Source of the DNA: Callaeas wilsoni
Lineage: Eukaryota > Chordata > Aves > Passeriformes > Callaeidae
Reading direction: 5' to 3'
Length of the DNA: 64,000 bases
NCBI GenBank assembly: GCA_013398955.1
Contig: VWPU01018693.1
Location: 1 to 64,000 of the forward strand
Of the stretch, positions 37,301 through 49,654 are shown piece after piece. The translations under genes were made by a program, and so were the position numbers. The stretch's first letter is position 1. The number at the start of each line of letters is the position of its first letter. The notes under the pieces were generated by a model. It saw only the letters and a list, made by a program, of their open reading frames with translations, searched no databases and was not told the origin of the DNA.

Positions 37301-40300
37301 TAATGGATAATTTGTATTGGCAATGAAATATTCACTTTACAGGTATCTCTAACAGTTTTCTGGTAGCATTTGACAGAAGCAAAATGTAAGCACACTTATA
37401 TGAGTACCAGAAAATAAATAATAGAGATAAAAAAAAGACATTTTTTTTAACGTCCAAGCCCAAGAGACAGAAGATGCCATTACAGAATCTGTGAAATAAT
37501 GTCCCCTCTAAATTGCACTGAACCATGAACAGCTTTAGTAATCTAAAATGCTCCTATTTGATGACATGGACTGGAGATATCAGCTTACTTCACAGAAAAT
37601 AAGTGGAGTCTTCTCAGGTCACTAAGGGACACTACAGACACAGGCAGGAGAATATTGTCCATATATTTCCTGTATGCATATCGATTTATCGATCTTTAGT
37701 ACCTGATTACCAAACCATTAACTGAAATCTATTCAGAAAAAAACGATGATGTCTGATAACATAACGTAACTGAAAGAGATTACAGGAATGACATCAATTT
37801 TGTTGTCTGAATTACCTCAGGGAACTAATTATATTATGCTCTGGTAGTACCTGTGGTGACAAACAACCTTCACATGCATCCTTCACAGTGGATTTCACTA
37901 GGATTAAGAGCAAGGAGAAACTGTTTTGGGAGTTTATTGATACTTCTCAGCTGATCCAGTTCCTATTTTACTGACACGCTAGTATCACATAAAGATTTTT
38001 CATCTTATTTAAAAAGTTGGGTTTCCTGACCTTGCCCATTCTATGGAGAGCTTGATTTGGACCTTACTTGTTGTGGCACGGGTAGTCTTCTGATTTTTCA
38101 TTCCATGTCTACTCGACTGAGAATTTTACCATGTACAAAAATTTATTTTGTCAAGATGGCAAGGAGATGCTGGTAATTATTGTGTGAGTGGAATTATTTC
38201 TGGTAAGGAATACCTGGGCTCTTTCATACAAGGAACAGTATTGATAAACAGCTCTAGAAGTCCTAATATAAACAACTCTCAGATTGCTTCCAGCAGAATT
38301 TAGAGTCCATAAATATGTAGAATAAGAAACAAATCTTATCAGAATTAAACCTCCATGGCATTAATCAAATTTTAAAAGGCATGTTAATGGTAAGTGATGT
38401 TAACTTTAGAGTCCAAGATTATAAAAGAGAAGACTATAGGCTGTTACATAAAGAAGTAAATCGTTTGAAACCACAAAAGAAAATACTTAAATTAAACAAT
38501 ATATTACTGTATAATATTGTATATACTTATACTTCTCCAGAAATTGTTTGTTATTTAAATTTGCGTTCACAAACTTGAGCGATGCACTATTGTCCTAATA
38601 AGACATATAATATGTGAATCAATAATTTATGTGAAATCTTCCCTGCCCTGTAATAATATTTGATGTTCATGAACATCTTACTGAAATTGCCATGCCATTT
38701 GGCACCAGATGTTCAGGCAGGATGCATCTAGAACTGGATCCAACTGGCCTACGAGGCCCTTGACGTGTTTCCACTACAGCAGAAACAAGGAATATGCCTT
38801 TGGAATTGACTTGTTAAAGTTCATTCAGAGCTATACACAGGAACTAAAGTGAATTTGGTGAAAATTTCCCAAGCAAAAAGAAAAAAAATATATAGAAACG
38901 GCACTAAGTTCATATTCTTACTTCATCATAGGAAAGAGAGAAACATAAGAAGGATGAAAAAGCAGATTTTTTTCCAGTATGTTTTACTTCTGAATGCTTA
39001 CATAAATCCGAATAAAAGTAATTTTTTCCTATAGGGATGATTTTCTGTGTGATAACTAATTCTCTGTGCTGATTTACAGGACAGAACATGTCAGTCCAAT
39101 CAGCAAGTCACTTTGGTGTGTGTGTACTGTACAAGCTCTCTGTGAAGTGCTGCCTGTGCCACTGGATTTAAAAAGCAGAGCAGCTTCAGGAGTTTTTATC
39201 TCTGCATGACTGCTGGCTAGGGATTTGAACAGAAAAGAAAACTGCAAGAGGAAATTGGTTTGGACAAGAAGAGCTTCTGTACATAATTCTTATTAATTTG
39301 AAGATGAAATGCAGTCTCTTAGAAACAAAAAAAAGATACTGTGTGATGCCTTACTCAATATGGTTATTGCTATGGGATTCAGCCCCATTTTCTAAGGATT
39401 AGAACTGACTTCCCAGCATTGCCTATTTACTGGGAACAGAATTACTGGATTTTTTCCTTTTTGGACACAAGACACGTAAAGAAGAAAAGGAATCTCAGAA
39501 GAGTGAAGCTCTCTGTTTCCCAAGAGATGCATGATTGCTCCAGGGGTGGAAGAGTGGCTACTTTTCAAAGTTGTTGAACTTTTACTTTCCCTTTGAATGG
39601 GATTTTGGTCAGGAAATCTAAACTTTACATTGAAGGAAAGAGAGTACAAGGTATTGACATTTACATTTAGTACAGGACATGATTTTACTTAAGTAAAAAC
39701 AACTGCTAAAACCACCAAAATAAAATTTGTTCTCTGGGACAGTGTTCAAAGTTTTGATTCTCTTTCTCTTTTTAGTTAATAAACCACAGTATGTGTTTGC
39801 CTCCATATCTCAATAAAAACTCGTGGTTTCTAAACTCAGGGTGCAAAAAGGCCTCATTGTCAATTTCTGTGCCAGAGCAAAGCAAGAAGTCTTTATATGT
39901 CATAGACTTTGGGACAACACTTCTGTACCATTTATGTATATTTACTCTTAACTTCTTCGGCCCATCCTGTCAGTAGCTTTTGCAGGTGGCGGGGTGAGAA
40001 TGGTTTCCAAGACTTTGAATCTATAATTTAATGCTGTGAGGGGTTTTTTTTAAAGTGAAAATACCCTCTCTCCTTCTTTTATTTTGCTTTCTCTTCCTCA
40101 GTAATTTAAAACATTTTTATGAGTAGCAAGACTTAGCACAATATTCAAGTATGTTTCCTTTGCCTGGTCATAAAGATATTTGTTTTGGATTAAAATACTT
40201 CCTTTTAACTGTATACTGTTAATCTTACTCTGTGATTTACTCTCTTCAAGTGCAATTAGCTACTACTCGAATGCAAAGATCATGAAAGAATGGAAGCATA

Positions 40301-42234
40301 ACTGTAGCAGACAGTATGGAAAAGCAATAAATATCCCATTTTTGGACCTAGTGACTATCTAATTTTAAATGTACATGGCTTCACAACCAAGAAAGCCATG
40401 CAGTCCAGTCTTATTTAGTACAAAATTTTAATTACCTTCATAGTATTTTCTGAAATTTTGTAAAAGAAAGAGCTTCCAGAACAGTAATTTACATGAAATT
40501 ACTTACAAAATCAAAGAACAAAAAAGATAAATCAGAAAGATGCAAAAATCACTAAATTGTCTGATTCATATGGCAAGCATCATATAGATTGCATGAAATA
40601 TGGGGCATGGCTGCATGCAGCTCCTCAGGATTACATGGATTCTTTTAATCATATCAAGCTTACTGTGTTGTCTACAGATCTACATTTCCAGTAGTACAGT
40701 TCCATTCACTCAGAGAAAACTGCTAAAGAAAATTATTAAATATGTACTAAATACAGACCAACTGATTTTGAACACAAATAAGTAATTTATGTAATCTGGT
40801 AAGAATGCAACCTGATAATTCCAGAGAATAAAAGAAATCTGTATTCTATTGATAAAGGTACAAATTGCCTTCTTTTTTTTTAAATTAAGTTATAAATTAT
40901 TTTATCTAGTGGAAATACAGGGAATATGTGAGTCATCTAAGATTGTTATAATAGCAATCTTCTAAATATTACATGTTTAATGTTTTGATTTTTTTTGCAA
41001 TTAATGTTTGATGTTAACCTAAATTCTCATGAATGATAGCAAGCAAATTTTATGATGACCAAAAAAATGTTCAGAAGGAAAAAGAATCTATAGCTTCTGT
41101 AAAGAAATACATCACTAATTGACACAAATTTTTTGACTAAGAAAATAATGTAGAAGTACTGTGAAAATGAGCAAAAAATTGCTTATCTAAAGAACATTAG
41201 GTGGAAATTAAAACTCCTTTTTTATAGAGGTTATATTCTGCAAAAGAATTCTGCAAAAGTTTGAGGAGCTAGCTTGTCACTATATTTGCTTGCGTTGAAA
41301 CTATAAACTGTATAAAAGAGAAAGGAAATACTATTCCTAGAAAGACATATAATTCAGCCCTCAGGTTTCACAAGACATCTGACAGCAGCTAGCCACAGCC
41401 TCCTCCTTGCTTTGTGTACATGCTTTTGGGAAAAGGACAATAAATATTTTTTTAAAATTCTCATATCCTCATATTTCTCTCTAGATATTCCTCTGTCAAG
41501 TACCTTTGGAACTATATTTTCTCGATTGCTTCTAGGAGGTTGATGGACCATGTTACTAGCTAAGGCAGCCAAACAGTATTCAAATCTTTCAGCCAGATTC
41601 TTCAAGTTTTTTCTACCACATGCTTTACTAAATTATTGATGATACAAAGGTTCAGTGCAATAAAATTGCTTCGAAAATGTTTCCCTACTTTTATTACTTG
41701 GGAAGAAGCAGATCAATCATTCCTGAAATTTGAAGCTCTCTTATTTTATATATTTTTTTAACCCTAGCTGTCTCTACACTCGTGCTAGGTATATTCAATA
41801 CTGATTATTGTTGTAGGGACCAGACTCTGAATATGGCCAAACACTGCCCAGGACTAGCAGGTCTTACTGCCAATGACACCTCCAAGCTTGTGGATGTTGC
41901 CAGTTTGCATCTCAGCAGCTCCTGTGTACGACTACATCTGCTGCTTCCTTCAACCTTCCTTTCTCCTGCCTCTCAGGACTGACCACTTGTGATTTTGAGT
42001 CAGTGAAATCTTATCTCACAGTACATAAAAAGGCACAGACGCAAGTTCAGAGAAGTCTAACATTAATGTCTCTGGTTTGGATAGGAAGGATTCCTCAGAC
42101 TTCACAAATCCGTAGATATCTTCTATTCATCTGTCTACACAAGATTTGTGCTTCCTAACCCCTCAGCCATAAACTCTAGCTACTGTACAAGGTGATGGAC
42201 AGGTCTACTTATTCTCCATACAACAGCCTTTTTT
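34391..42234. other. non-coding stretch with pyrimidine-rich block
   Basis: From about 35000 to 37200 the plus strand is markedly richer in C and T than its surroundings. GGTGCCCCAAAGG and TCTTGGGTCC near 36450-36472 recall the GVPQG...LGP part of non-LTR reverse transcriptases (L2 or CR1 type), but I cannot extend the match. From 39160 to 39402 there is a TATA-like TTTAAAAAG followed by a 32-codon frame, without further support. A minus-strand frame at 41354-41605 (83 codons) is not recognised. Confidence 0.45.
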
Positions 42235-42359
42235 CATAGAACCATAGAATTCTTTGGGTTAGAAGGAACCTTAAAAAACAGCTGGTTGCAACCTTGCTGC
42301 CTCATTTCCCCAGTGGGCCAGGGTACCTATCATTAGACCAGGTTGCTCAGAGCCTCATG
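42235..42359 (-). mobile_element. CR1 LINE 3' end fragment
   Basis: On the plus strand it opens with CATAGAACCATAGAATTCTT, the reverse complement of the CR1 8-mer tail. It continues with TTTGGGTTAGAAGGAACCTT and GGTTGCAACC, then ATTAGACCAGGTTGCTCAGA and GCCTCATG. These are the CR1 3' untranslated landmarks in reverse order. The copy is about 125 bp long and 5'-truncated. The tail edge at 42235 is sharp. Confidence 0.93.
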
Positions 42360-45300
42360 TGATGTGTAGTCCTTTTCATGAGCACGTGCCAAAAGTCCAG
42401 ATCAGATCTATCTCCATTACGATGGAAAAGCTAGAAGAGAATTCCTCCAATCACATCCTCCTGTTAACTGTGCTCTGTTCCATTTTTCTTAGCCCTGTTA
42501 TAACTTTGTCTTTTCCAGGTGCCTACCTGCTCCTCAGTCTGGCCTTTATTGTATATGGAGGAAATGTTTGACATTCAGGAGAAAATAAAATTCTGGAATC
42601 TGTAAAAAATTAAATTTCCCTGTTTGGATGGAAACCCCTCCTGAATTAGCAGCTCCAACAGAAGAACAACTGCAAAAGTCCTGCTAAACTTGTTTCCTGT
42701 CACTTTTTTCTTCAAGTCTTATAATTATCCAGGGACATTTCTTCATACAAGGAATGAGAAGGGACCTCCGCCAAAATCTGCTATCAGCAAGTAGATTATT
42801 TTGTCTTACAGCACAATTTCTTCATTATGAAGCACGTCAAATCACCTACTACAATCAATGGTTTACCAACTGTCCTAGAGAATGCTACCCATACTTCCAC
42901 CTTCCAAATTAATTTGAAAATATTTTGACCATCAGAAATCTCTGAGGCATATATGCTTTCTGCCTGACATCACTCAGGTTAAAAAAATTGTCACTGAATG
43001 AAATGAATTTTCATATGTCTGAGAAAGAACTTCTCAACTGTTATCTTGGAACATCCGAAAACATGTGGGAGAGGACAACATCACACAGGTGGCTTTCAAA
43101 TAGGTTATTGGCAAGGATGCAATTATAAATATGCTCAAGAGGTGAGAATTCCAATATCATGGTTTATTTGAGATTGTCACCTGAGAGCTACTGTTTTCTT
43201 CACAGCATAATTTTTGACATGTAGAAGCAGGGATGTCCTCATTTTTATTTGAAAAGTCACAGTGAAGTTCTGTACTGCTTTGAGATGAAAGCCATTGGAA
43301 GAGAAATAAGGTTAATTTTAAAACTTTGTGGAGGACCACAGGCAGCCACTTCTCCAAGGATGTTATCTGTCTTTCTCAGTGCTTTCACAGCAGGGATCAA
43401 TGCTTTTGAGATTTTCTTCCCTTTCACTGAACAATTACAGTTGTTTTCCAGCTGAAAAATGTGGGGATTTTCTGAAAAATTTAGTGATGAAGATGAGTTA
43501 ACCAGGAAGATAAAAGGAGGCAGGGCCTTCTTGAATAGTAAAGTGCGTCTCAAGACCAGTTTTGAGTTTCTAGCTTTGCTTCTAGTGAGCTCATAAGTCT
43601 CAGTATATGTAGGAACTATTGAATATCTGTCAGGTTCACTAGTCTTACCTACGCGTTCGAGGATTACCACCTGGGAGAATTACATCTAATTTGGAAACAT
43701 CTGCTGTAAAGGTTTGTACAGAAAAACTTGACACAAGCTTACCCTCAAAATCCATATATTAAAAAAAATCTCTAACTGAAAAGTGCTTGTCAGTGTTTCG
43801 TCTTGGCAGGACAGTAATCCTTAATTTAGCAAGTCTCCATTTATTTTGGGGAACGTTTCACATGTATAAAAATTAGGAAAAAGCACTAAGGACAAATGAG
43901 GGGAATATTCCTACCTAATATTCCTACTTCTCACAATTAATCATGTTAATAGACCGGAGAATAAGGTTGCTACTATAGGCATTAGAAAACACTGTGAAAA
44001 TGGTATGTTAATGGACAAACCTAATTCCTTCTTTCTGTGAAAATGAAGACATTAAACTCTGGAAGAAAATTTTGTATATTATTTAATTTTCCACAATTTT
44101 TACCAGATACTGCATTTTATATCCAAAGAAAAAATAGGGGAAAAAACTCTTCTGAAACAATTAAGATAAGAAATAATCTAGTTGAATCCTGCTGTTTTAT
44201 GTTGCCGAAAAAAAAATTCTTTCAGCTAAGATGTCTTAGTATTAATATTTTACAAATAAAATTTAAAAAATGAAAAACTCTCTTCCAAAAATGTCAAATA
44301 GAATATTTAATCAGTCACAAAATACTTTCTATATTTTTTAATGTAATTTTCATAAACCAGCATATTTTCACAAGTATCTCTTTGTGAGCTCCATATTCTT
44401 TGTCAAAAAATAATACACTGGAAAAGATCTGACCATACCCGGAGAGACAGATTTGTAATGAAAGTAAACAATATTTCCCAACAGCCTCGAAAATCTTGCT
44501 TTAAAATTTATTTAAGTTGTATTAAATTATGAACTCTATTCCCAATGGATTGTACAGACTGAAAAACCACAAACAAGAGGAAAACAACCGATTTGTTCCA
44601 TCAAAATAATGTTTTATTCTTCTTTTATTAACTATCCAGGAAACAAAATAGACATTAAATTTGTAGATGAAACAACCATATGAAAATGCGTTCCTTAATC
44701 AATTTCTTTACATATAGAACTTCCCACATCCATTACTTATATTTGGTTTTGCATAATTATGAGGGGTTTGGTACTTTAATATTTAACACCTACAAAGCAT
44801 ACGTAAATACCAAGAAACTCCAGTGAAATGGTAAAGTTTTCTGATTTGTCTTTCAAACTATATCTTCCTTTGGGCAAATTTTTATTTGTTGATGTTTATG
44901 AATATATGTATGCAATTGTATCTGGAACAGATAGGTTAGAGCTCTTCCATATTCAACAGCATCAAAAGCAACATCAACTAATAACAGCAATATTAACAAA
45001 AATTTCAAGGAGTTCAATTTTAGAAAAGCACTCATCACACCTCTCATATAAATGAAATAACTTGGTTTTAAGACATTTCTCTTTCTGAAGAAGACAGATC
45101 TGAAAGTTCAATCTTCCAGCAGATAGCCAGTGTGCACAAAGAGCCTCAAAATGGAATTTTCTACCTCCTAGTATTCTCAGAGTAGGTGTTCAGTGCAGGC
45201 ACTTCAGATCAAGCAAGCACACCCAAGCTGGTTTTAGAGTAAGTAGTCAGTGCTCTGGCTGCTAACACATCTCTGCTGCAGATCAGAGATGAGCTCAGGC

Positions 45301-48300
45301 TGAGCAACGTGTTGCTATGGCTACATTGATAGCAATACCCAACCTAGTAAGTGTAAATCTAACATACGTCTCCTGCTATGAGACAGAGCCTCGGTGACTG
45401 CCCTGAAGCCATGCCTGAATACCCAGTCTGTAGGAATTCAATTTTGCAGAGCCATTGCCATGCGACTCAGAATCAATGGTCCCATATGTACTCCTAGGAG
45501 TATTATTCCCTGATTTCATCAAGGCAGTGTGCGGGTATATGGTGGGTCGAATATATCTGGGTTGTTTTCTCAGCAGTTTAATAAGAGAAAACGAGATTCT
45601 TCATGACTACTCTTTTTAGCTGTCTCGAGCCTCGGAGTATAACTGATTAATGGCTATGCCATCCAGTCTCCTGATTTCGGATATAATAACAAAACTACAC
45701 AGTGCTCTCCATGGCTCTCCTTACCTGCAGGGAAAATTGAGGATGTTGTCTGCCATTTTCCAGCCAAACAAGTAAAAAGTTACTTTAGTAGGAGTGAAAG
45801 AGCCCAGGGAAAATCCTGATTTTCTCTTTCCTTCTTAAAGGAAAAAAATAAGTTTTGTAAAGTACATCATCTCCCTCTGCTCCACTATTGAAACTGCTTA
45901 GTAAACCCACTTCTTCCACAGCTTTAAACTGTTATTTTTAAACATCTTAAAAAGTGTGAACTGTCCACTCGAAAAGACACAGACTGATTTCTGTGTAGAA
46001 AATTAAAATCCCCTGAGGGGTGAAAATATGGAAACCTTTGGGCAAAGCCCTAAATACGCCAAGCCTTATGCTAAGATCCCTGTATATGACTAATGAACTG
46101 TTAAGGTGGTTTGAGTACATTAAAATATATCTTTTTAATCCTTTTTCTTCTATTAAGTCCACAAGACTATGGTTGGCAAGCTGGAAAACTCAATAATCAA
46201 GTACTAGCTAGCAACTAGTAGCAGTTTAAACTTTTATTCTTTTTTCTTCTTCCCTTTTTTTTTTATTTTTTCATTAGTTGTGTTTGTTCTTTGGTTAAAT
46301 TTCATGTGCAAAAAAAATTAGTCACAATGGAGTTTTTTCCATTTAGGATACTCAATGAAGATATCAGTTTGCAAGCATTAATTTAAATGGGTAGCAATTT
46401 CTTTATCAAGAATCCCCTCTACTTTTCCAGTGAAAGAGAAAACTAATTTACAATGTGAAATATTAAGACATGTATTTAACTTATTTCTTTTCAAATTATC
46501 TCTATAAAGACTTATAGGAAAGAAACATCAATTTAATAGTCTTTTTTTAGACTGTTAAATACGGTAATGGCTGTCCTTCCAAAAGAAAAGAACAGAAATT
46601 AGTTGAAGCTTTCTGAAGGAGTAATTTCTTTTTCAGTCCTAGTTCTCTGAAAACAGAAAAGGACAAAAAACACCCATAAGGAAGGAGAAATGTGCTTCTC
46701 ATGGTGCTTACTTCACTTGCAGTTTATCTGTTAAAAAGAAACAAAAAAAAAAAAAAAAAAAACAACATTTTTAGCTTTTCAAAAATCTGCAAATTTGGAC
46801 CAGAATAATGTTGCTGTTGATTTGGAGTTTGGCTTTTTTCTTTGTTCTGTATTTTTTGTTTTAAAATTCTTTTTATCTCTCATTATGATCACAGATTCAC
46901 GGTAATGTTATACAACTTGAAATCTTGCCTGGGTAAGCCTTATTAAGTACAAGGAAAAAAACTCAGCAAGATGGGAGAGATGAAATAAGGAGAAGAAACT
47001 AGATACACAAAGAAGAGTGTCAGCAAGAATCAGTGTCTTATATTAACATTGTGTTCAGGATTTGGTTTTAATTTGTATGTAGCAATTAAATTGTAGAAAT
47101 AGTTGTTTTCCCTTTAAAAAGAATTAATCTCAAAACCAAAATGGCCTTTTATTCGAGGCATCCAGCTACTAGATTAAGTACATCCTTCCCCTGTAAGAAG
47201 AAGGGTTACACATTTAAGCTTCTGCTTTACCTGATCCTGGCAAAAGCCTTGATTTTATCAACCCTGCGTTGTAGATAAGTCCTTCATATTTGAACACTGA
47301 TGTAAATTTTCTCTGAATGTCTCCTGTCAGTCTTTCTATTTTAATAAATGAATACTCACTGATGTAGGGAATCTTGAACTTTCACACCCTAATTAAGTGG
47401 CTCACATTATCTGTCTGCTACCTGTCTACCATGATACACTTTCTGTCTCTTTTTTCTGGCTCAAGAAATACTTAACAGAAATGACAGAAATCTGTAAAGT
47501 GTAAGATCCTGATTCTGCAGATCCATGATGAGATTACACTCCAGGAATGTAAAATACCTGGTTTCAAAGGGACACTGGGCTATTAAACTTGGTCCACTAT
47601 TTCCAAGGTTGGTATAATTCACAACAATGAACATCCCATATCTTGCAAAGCATTTTCTGTGTCCTCTTAAGAAAACAAACCTTACAAATCTTTCTTTCTG
47701 AATGCAGATGAGAGTTTTCGTCAAATATTCTGATTTCAGTAAATTATCCCTTTCCAACAAGAAGTCAGAGAAAGTTTTGTGACTCGTTTTAGTGGCATCT
47801 GATTTACAGATCCGGTCAAGAGATATTTTAGGATCAGTTATGCAATCTCACAGCTGCTGCAGTGTATTCCTGTAAATATGTGATAGAAGTAATGATGTGC
47901 ATTACTGATTATCTGTCTCCACCACCTCCAGCAAAAACTTTAAAAACTTACTCTTTATTAATCAAGCTATATTTCTGTAGCTTCAGGAATATACCAATTC
48001 AATTTCTAGGAAGGCCCAGTTTATTTTCTTATCAAGTGATATTTTTGAAAGAAGATAAAAAAAAACCCCACAACCTAAAAATAAAAAAGTCAAATCCTGC
48101 TTCAAACTTTGCAATTTTAAAATAATATTTAGCAACAGGATGAGGTGGATTCTGATAACTTGAGCAACTTAAAATAAAATCAACTTGCATTTGGGAACTT
48201 GCTTGTGGGATTCCTTAGGCAGATCTGAAAAGAGAAAATTATTGTGAAAGACTGGAATAATGTAGAGTTTTAGGAGCAGAAGAACATACAGATTATTTTG

Positions 48301-49654
48301 AGGAGATAAAGGCCAGTTTTAAGTGTTGGAGAAAGCAGATATGAGAGACCCGAATGAATGGATGGTTGGATGGATGACTAACAGGCATGAGCAAACAGCA
48401 TTTCAGATTATAAAAGAAAACTTCATATGAAAGAAGAATCTCACCTTGCTTTATTCACATGTTAACTGTATCATTCATCACTTTGCTATAAACAATATAG
48501 AAGAGCGAGTGGTGTGAAGTATCAAATATCCCAAACCACTTTTATTTTTGAAGTATATATTGATGATTCAGAGATACTTTCCATAAATGTGTCTCCAAAG
48601 TGGTGGTGCTATGAAGAAGGTCCTGTAAAACTGAAGATATAAGTGGTAATCTCTGGGGTTTCTTCTTTGTGCATGAATATTGACTTTTTAATGCCATACT
48701 ACAAGTTAAAAGTATTTTGGGAAATGTGGTATGGGAAGGATGGTCATTAGAATTCTTGTGACTGTAGGGCTTTAAAAGACTTGGGCCTGACTGGGGTGGT
48801 AAACTTTGAGTTGAGTTGAGAGGAGAAGGAGATTAGACTGGGATGAGCTGTAAAGAATTTTTCTCAGGGAATGTGAGAAGCATTTAAGAGATTGAATCAG
48901 GATATGCATCCAGAATGACCTTGGTGAGTAAAGTGTAAAGGTGATATTTTTCTTCTGGCAAATAATTTTTTTGCTCTTTCCAGAAAAGGTAGTACTCTGT
49001 TGGTACTGCTATCTCAAGCAAAAAGCAAAATTACTTCAGGAAAGCCAAGTACTTTTGAATGAATATGTCCTAAAGGTGCCAATTTAAAAAAATTAAAGAT
49101 TGGATTAAGCAGAGACTGTTGAAAGATGTTCACAGGTCTAACAGCAATAATAAGGACTGCTATAATCTGAGAGAACAACTCCTTATCTCGGGGGGGAGGT
49201 AAACATGGTGCTTCAGGTGGACAGTGGCAGATTTTAGTGATCTGAAAGAGGGGTGAGGTATTTTTATATGAATTACATTAGAGTCTTTTCTTCCTTTTTT
49301 AATCCTAGAGCAGGGCTGATTTTATGTTCTGACTAAAAAGCCCATCAAAAGATGAGATATTTTTCAGAAGGAAAACTGAAACAAGGATTACCACATTAAA
49401 AAAGCTAAGTCATCTGAAGTTGGAAAACAGTGGGGAATTAATGAACATGTAAAGCAGCAGTTCTAGAAGGTTTCTGTAAAAACCTGTTGCTCACCCACTG
49501 AGAGCTGTAGCACAATTACTTGTACTCCCAAGACAGACCTTGAAAAACTTGAGGGCATCTCTGAAATCTGTCTCATTATATGTTATTGTCAGATATAGGA
49601 CTGGATTTGCAAATTATAGAGAAAATAACAACTATAGTGAATCCTGGGAGTAAC
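42360..49654. other. AT-rich non-coding stretch
   Basis: No gene is supported. A minus-strand frame at 43257-43670 is open for 137 codons but has no motif I know. A GC-richer block at about 45180-45560 may be an old repeat; I cannot name it. A 20-base A-run is at 46743-46762 and a short impure TGGA repeat at 48353-48378. The rest is A/T-rich. Confidence 0.5.
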
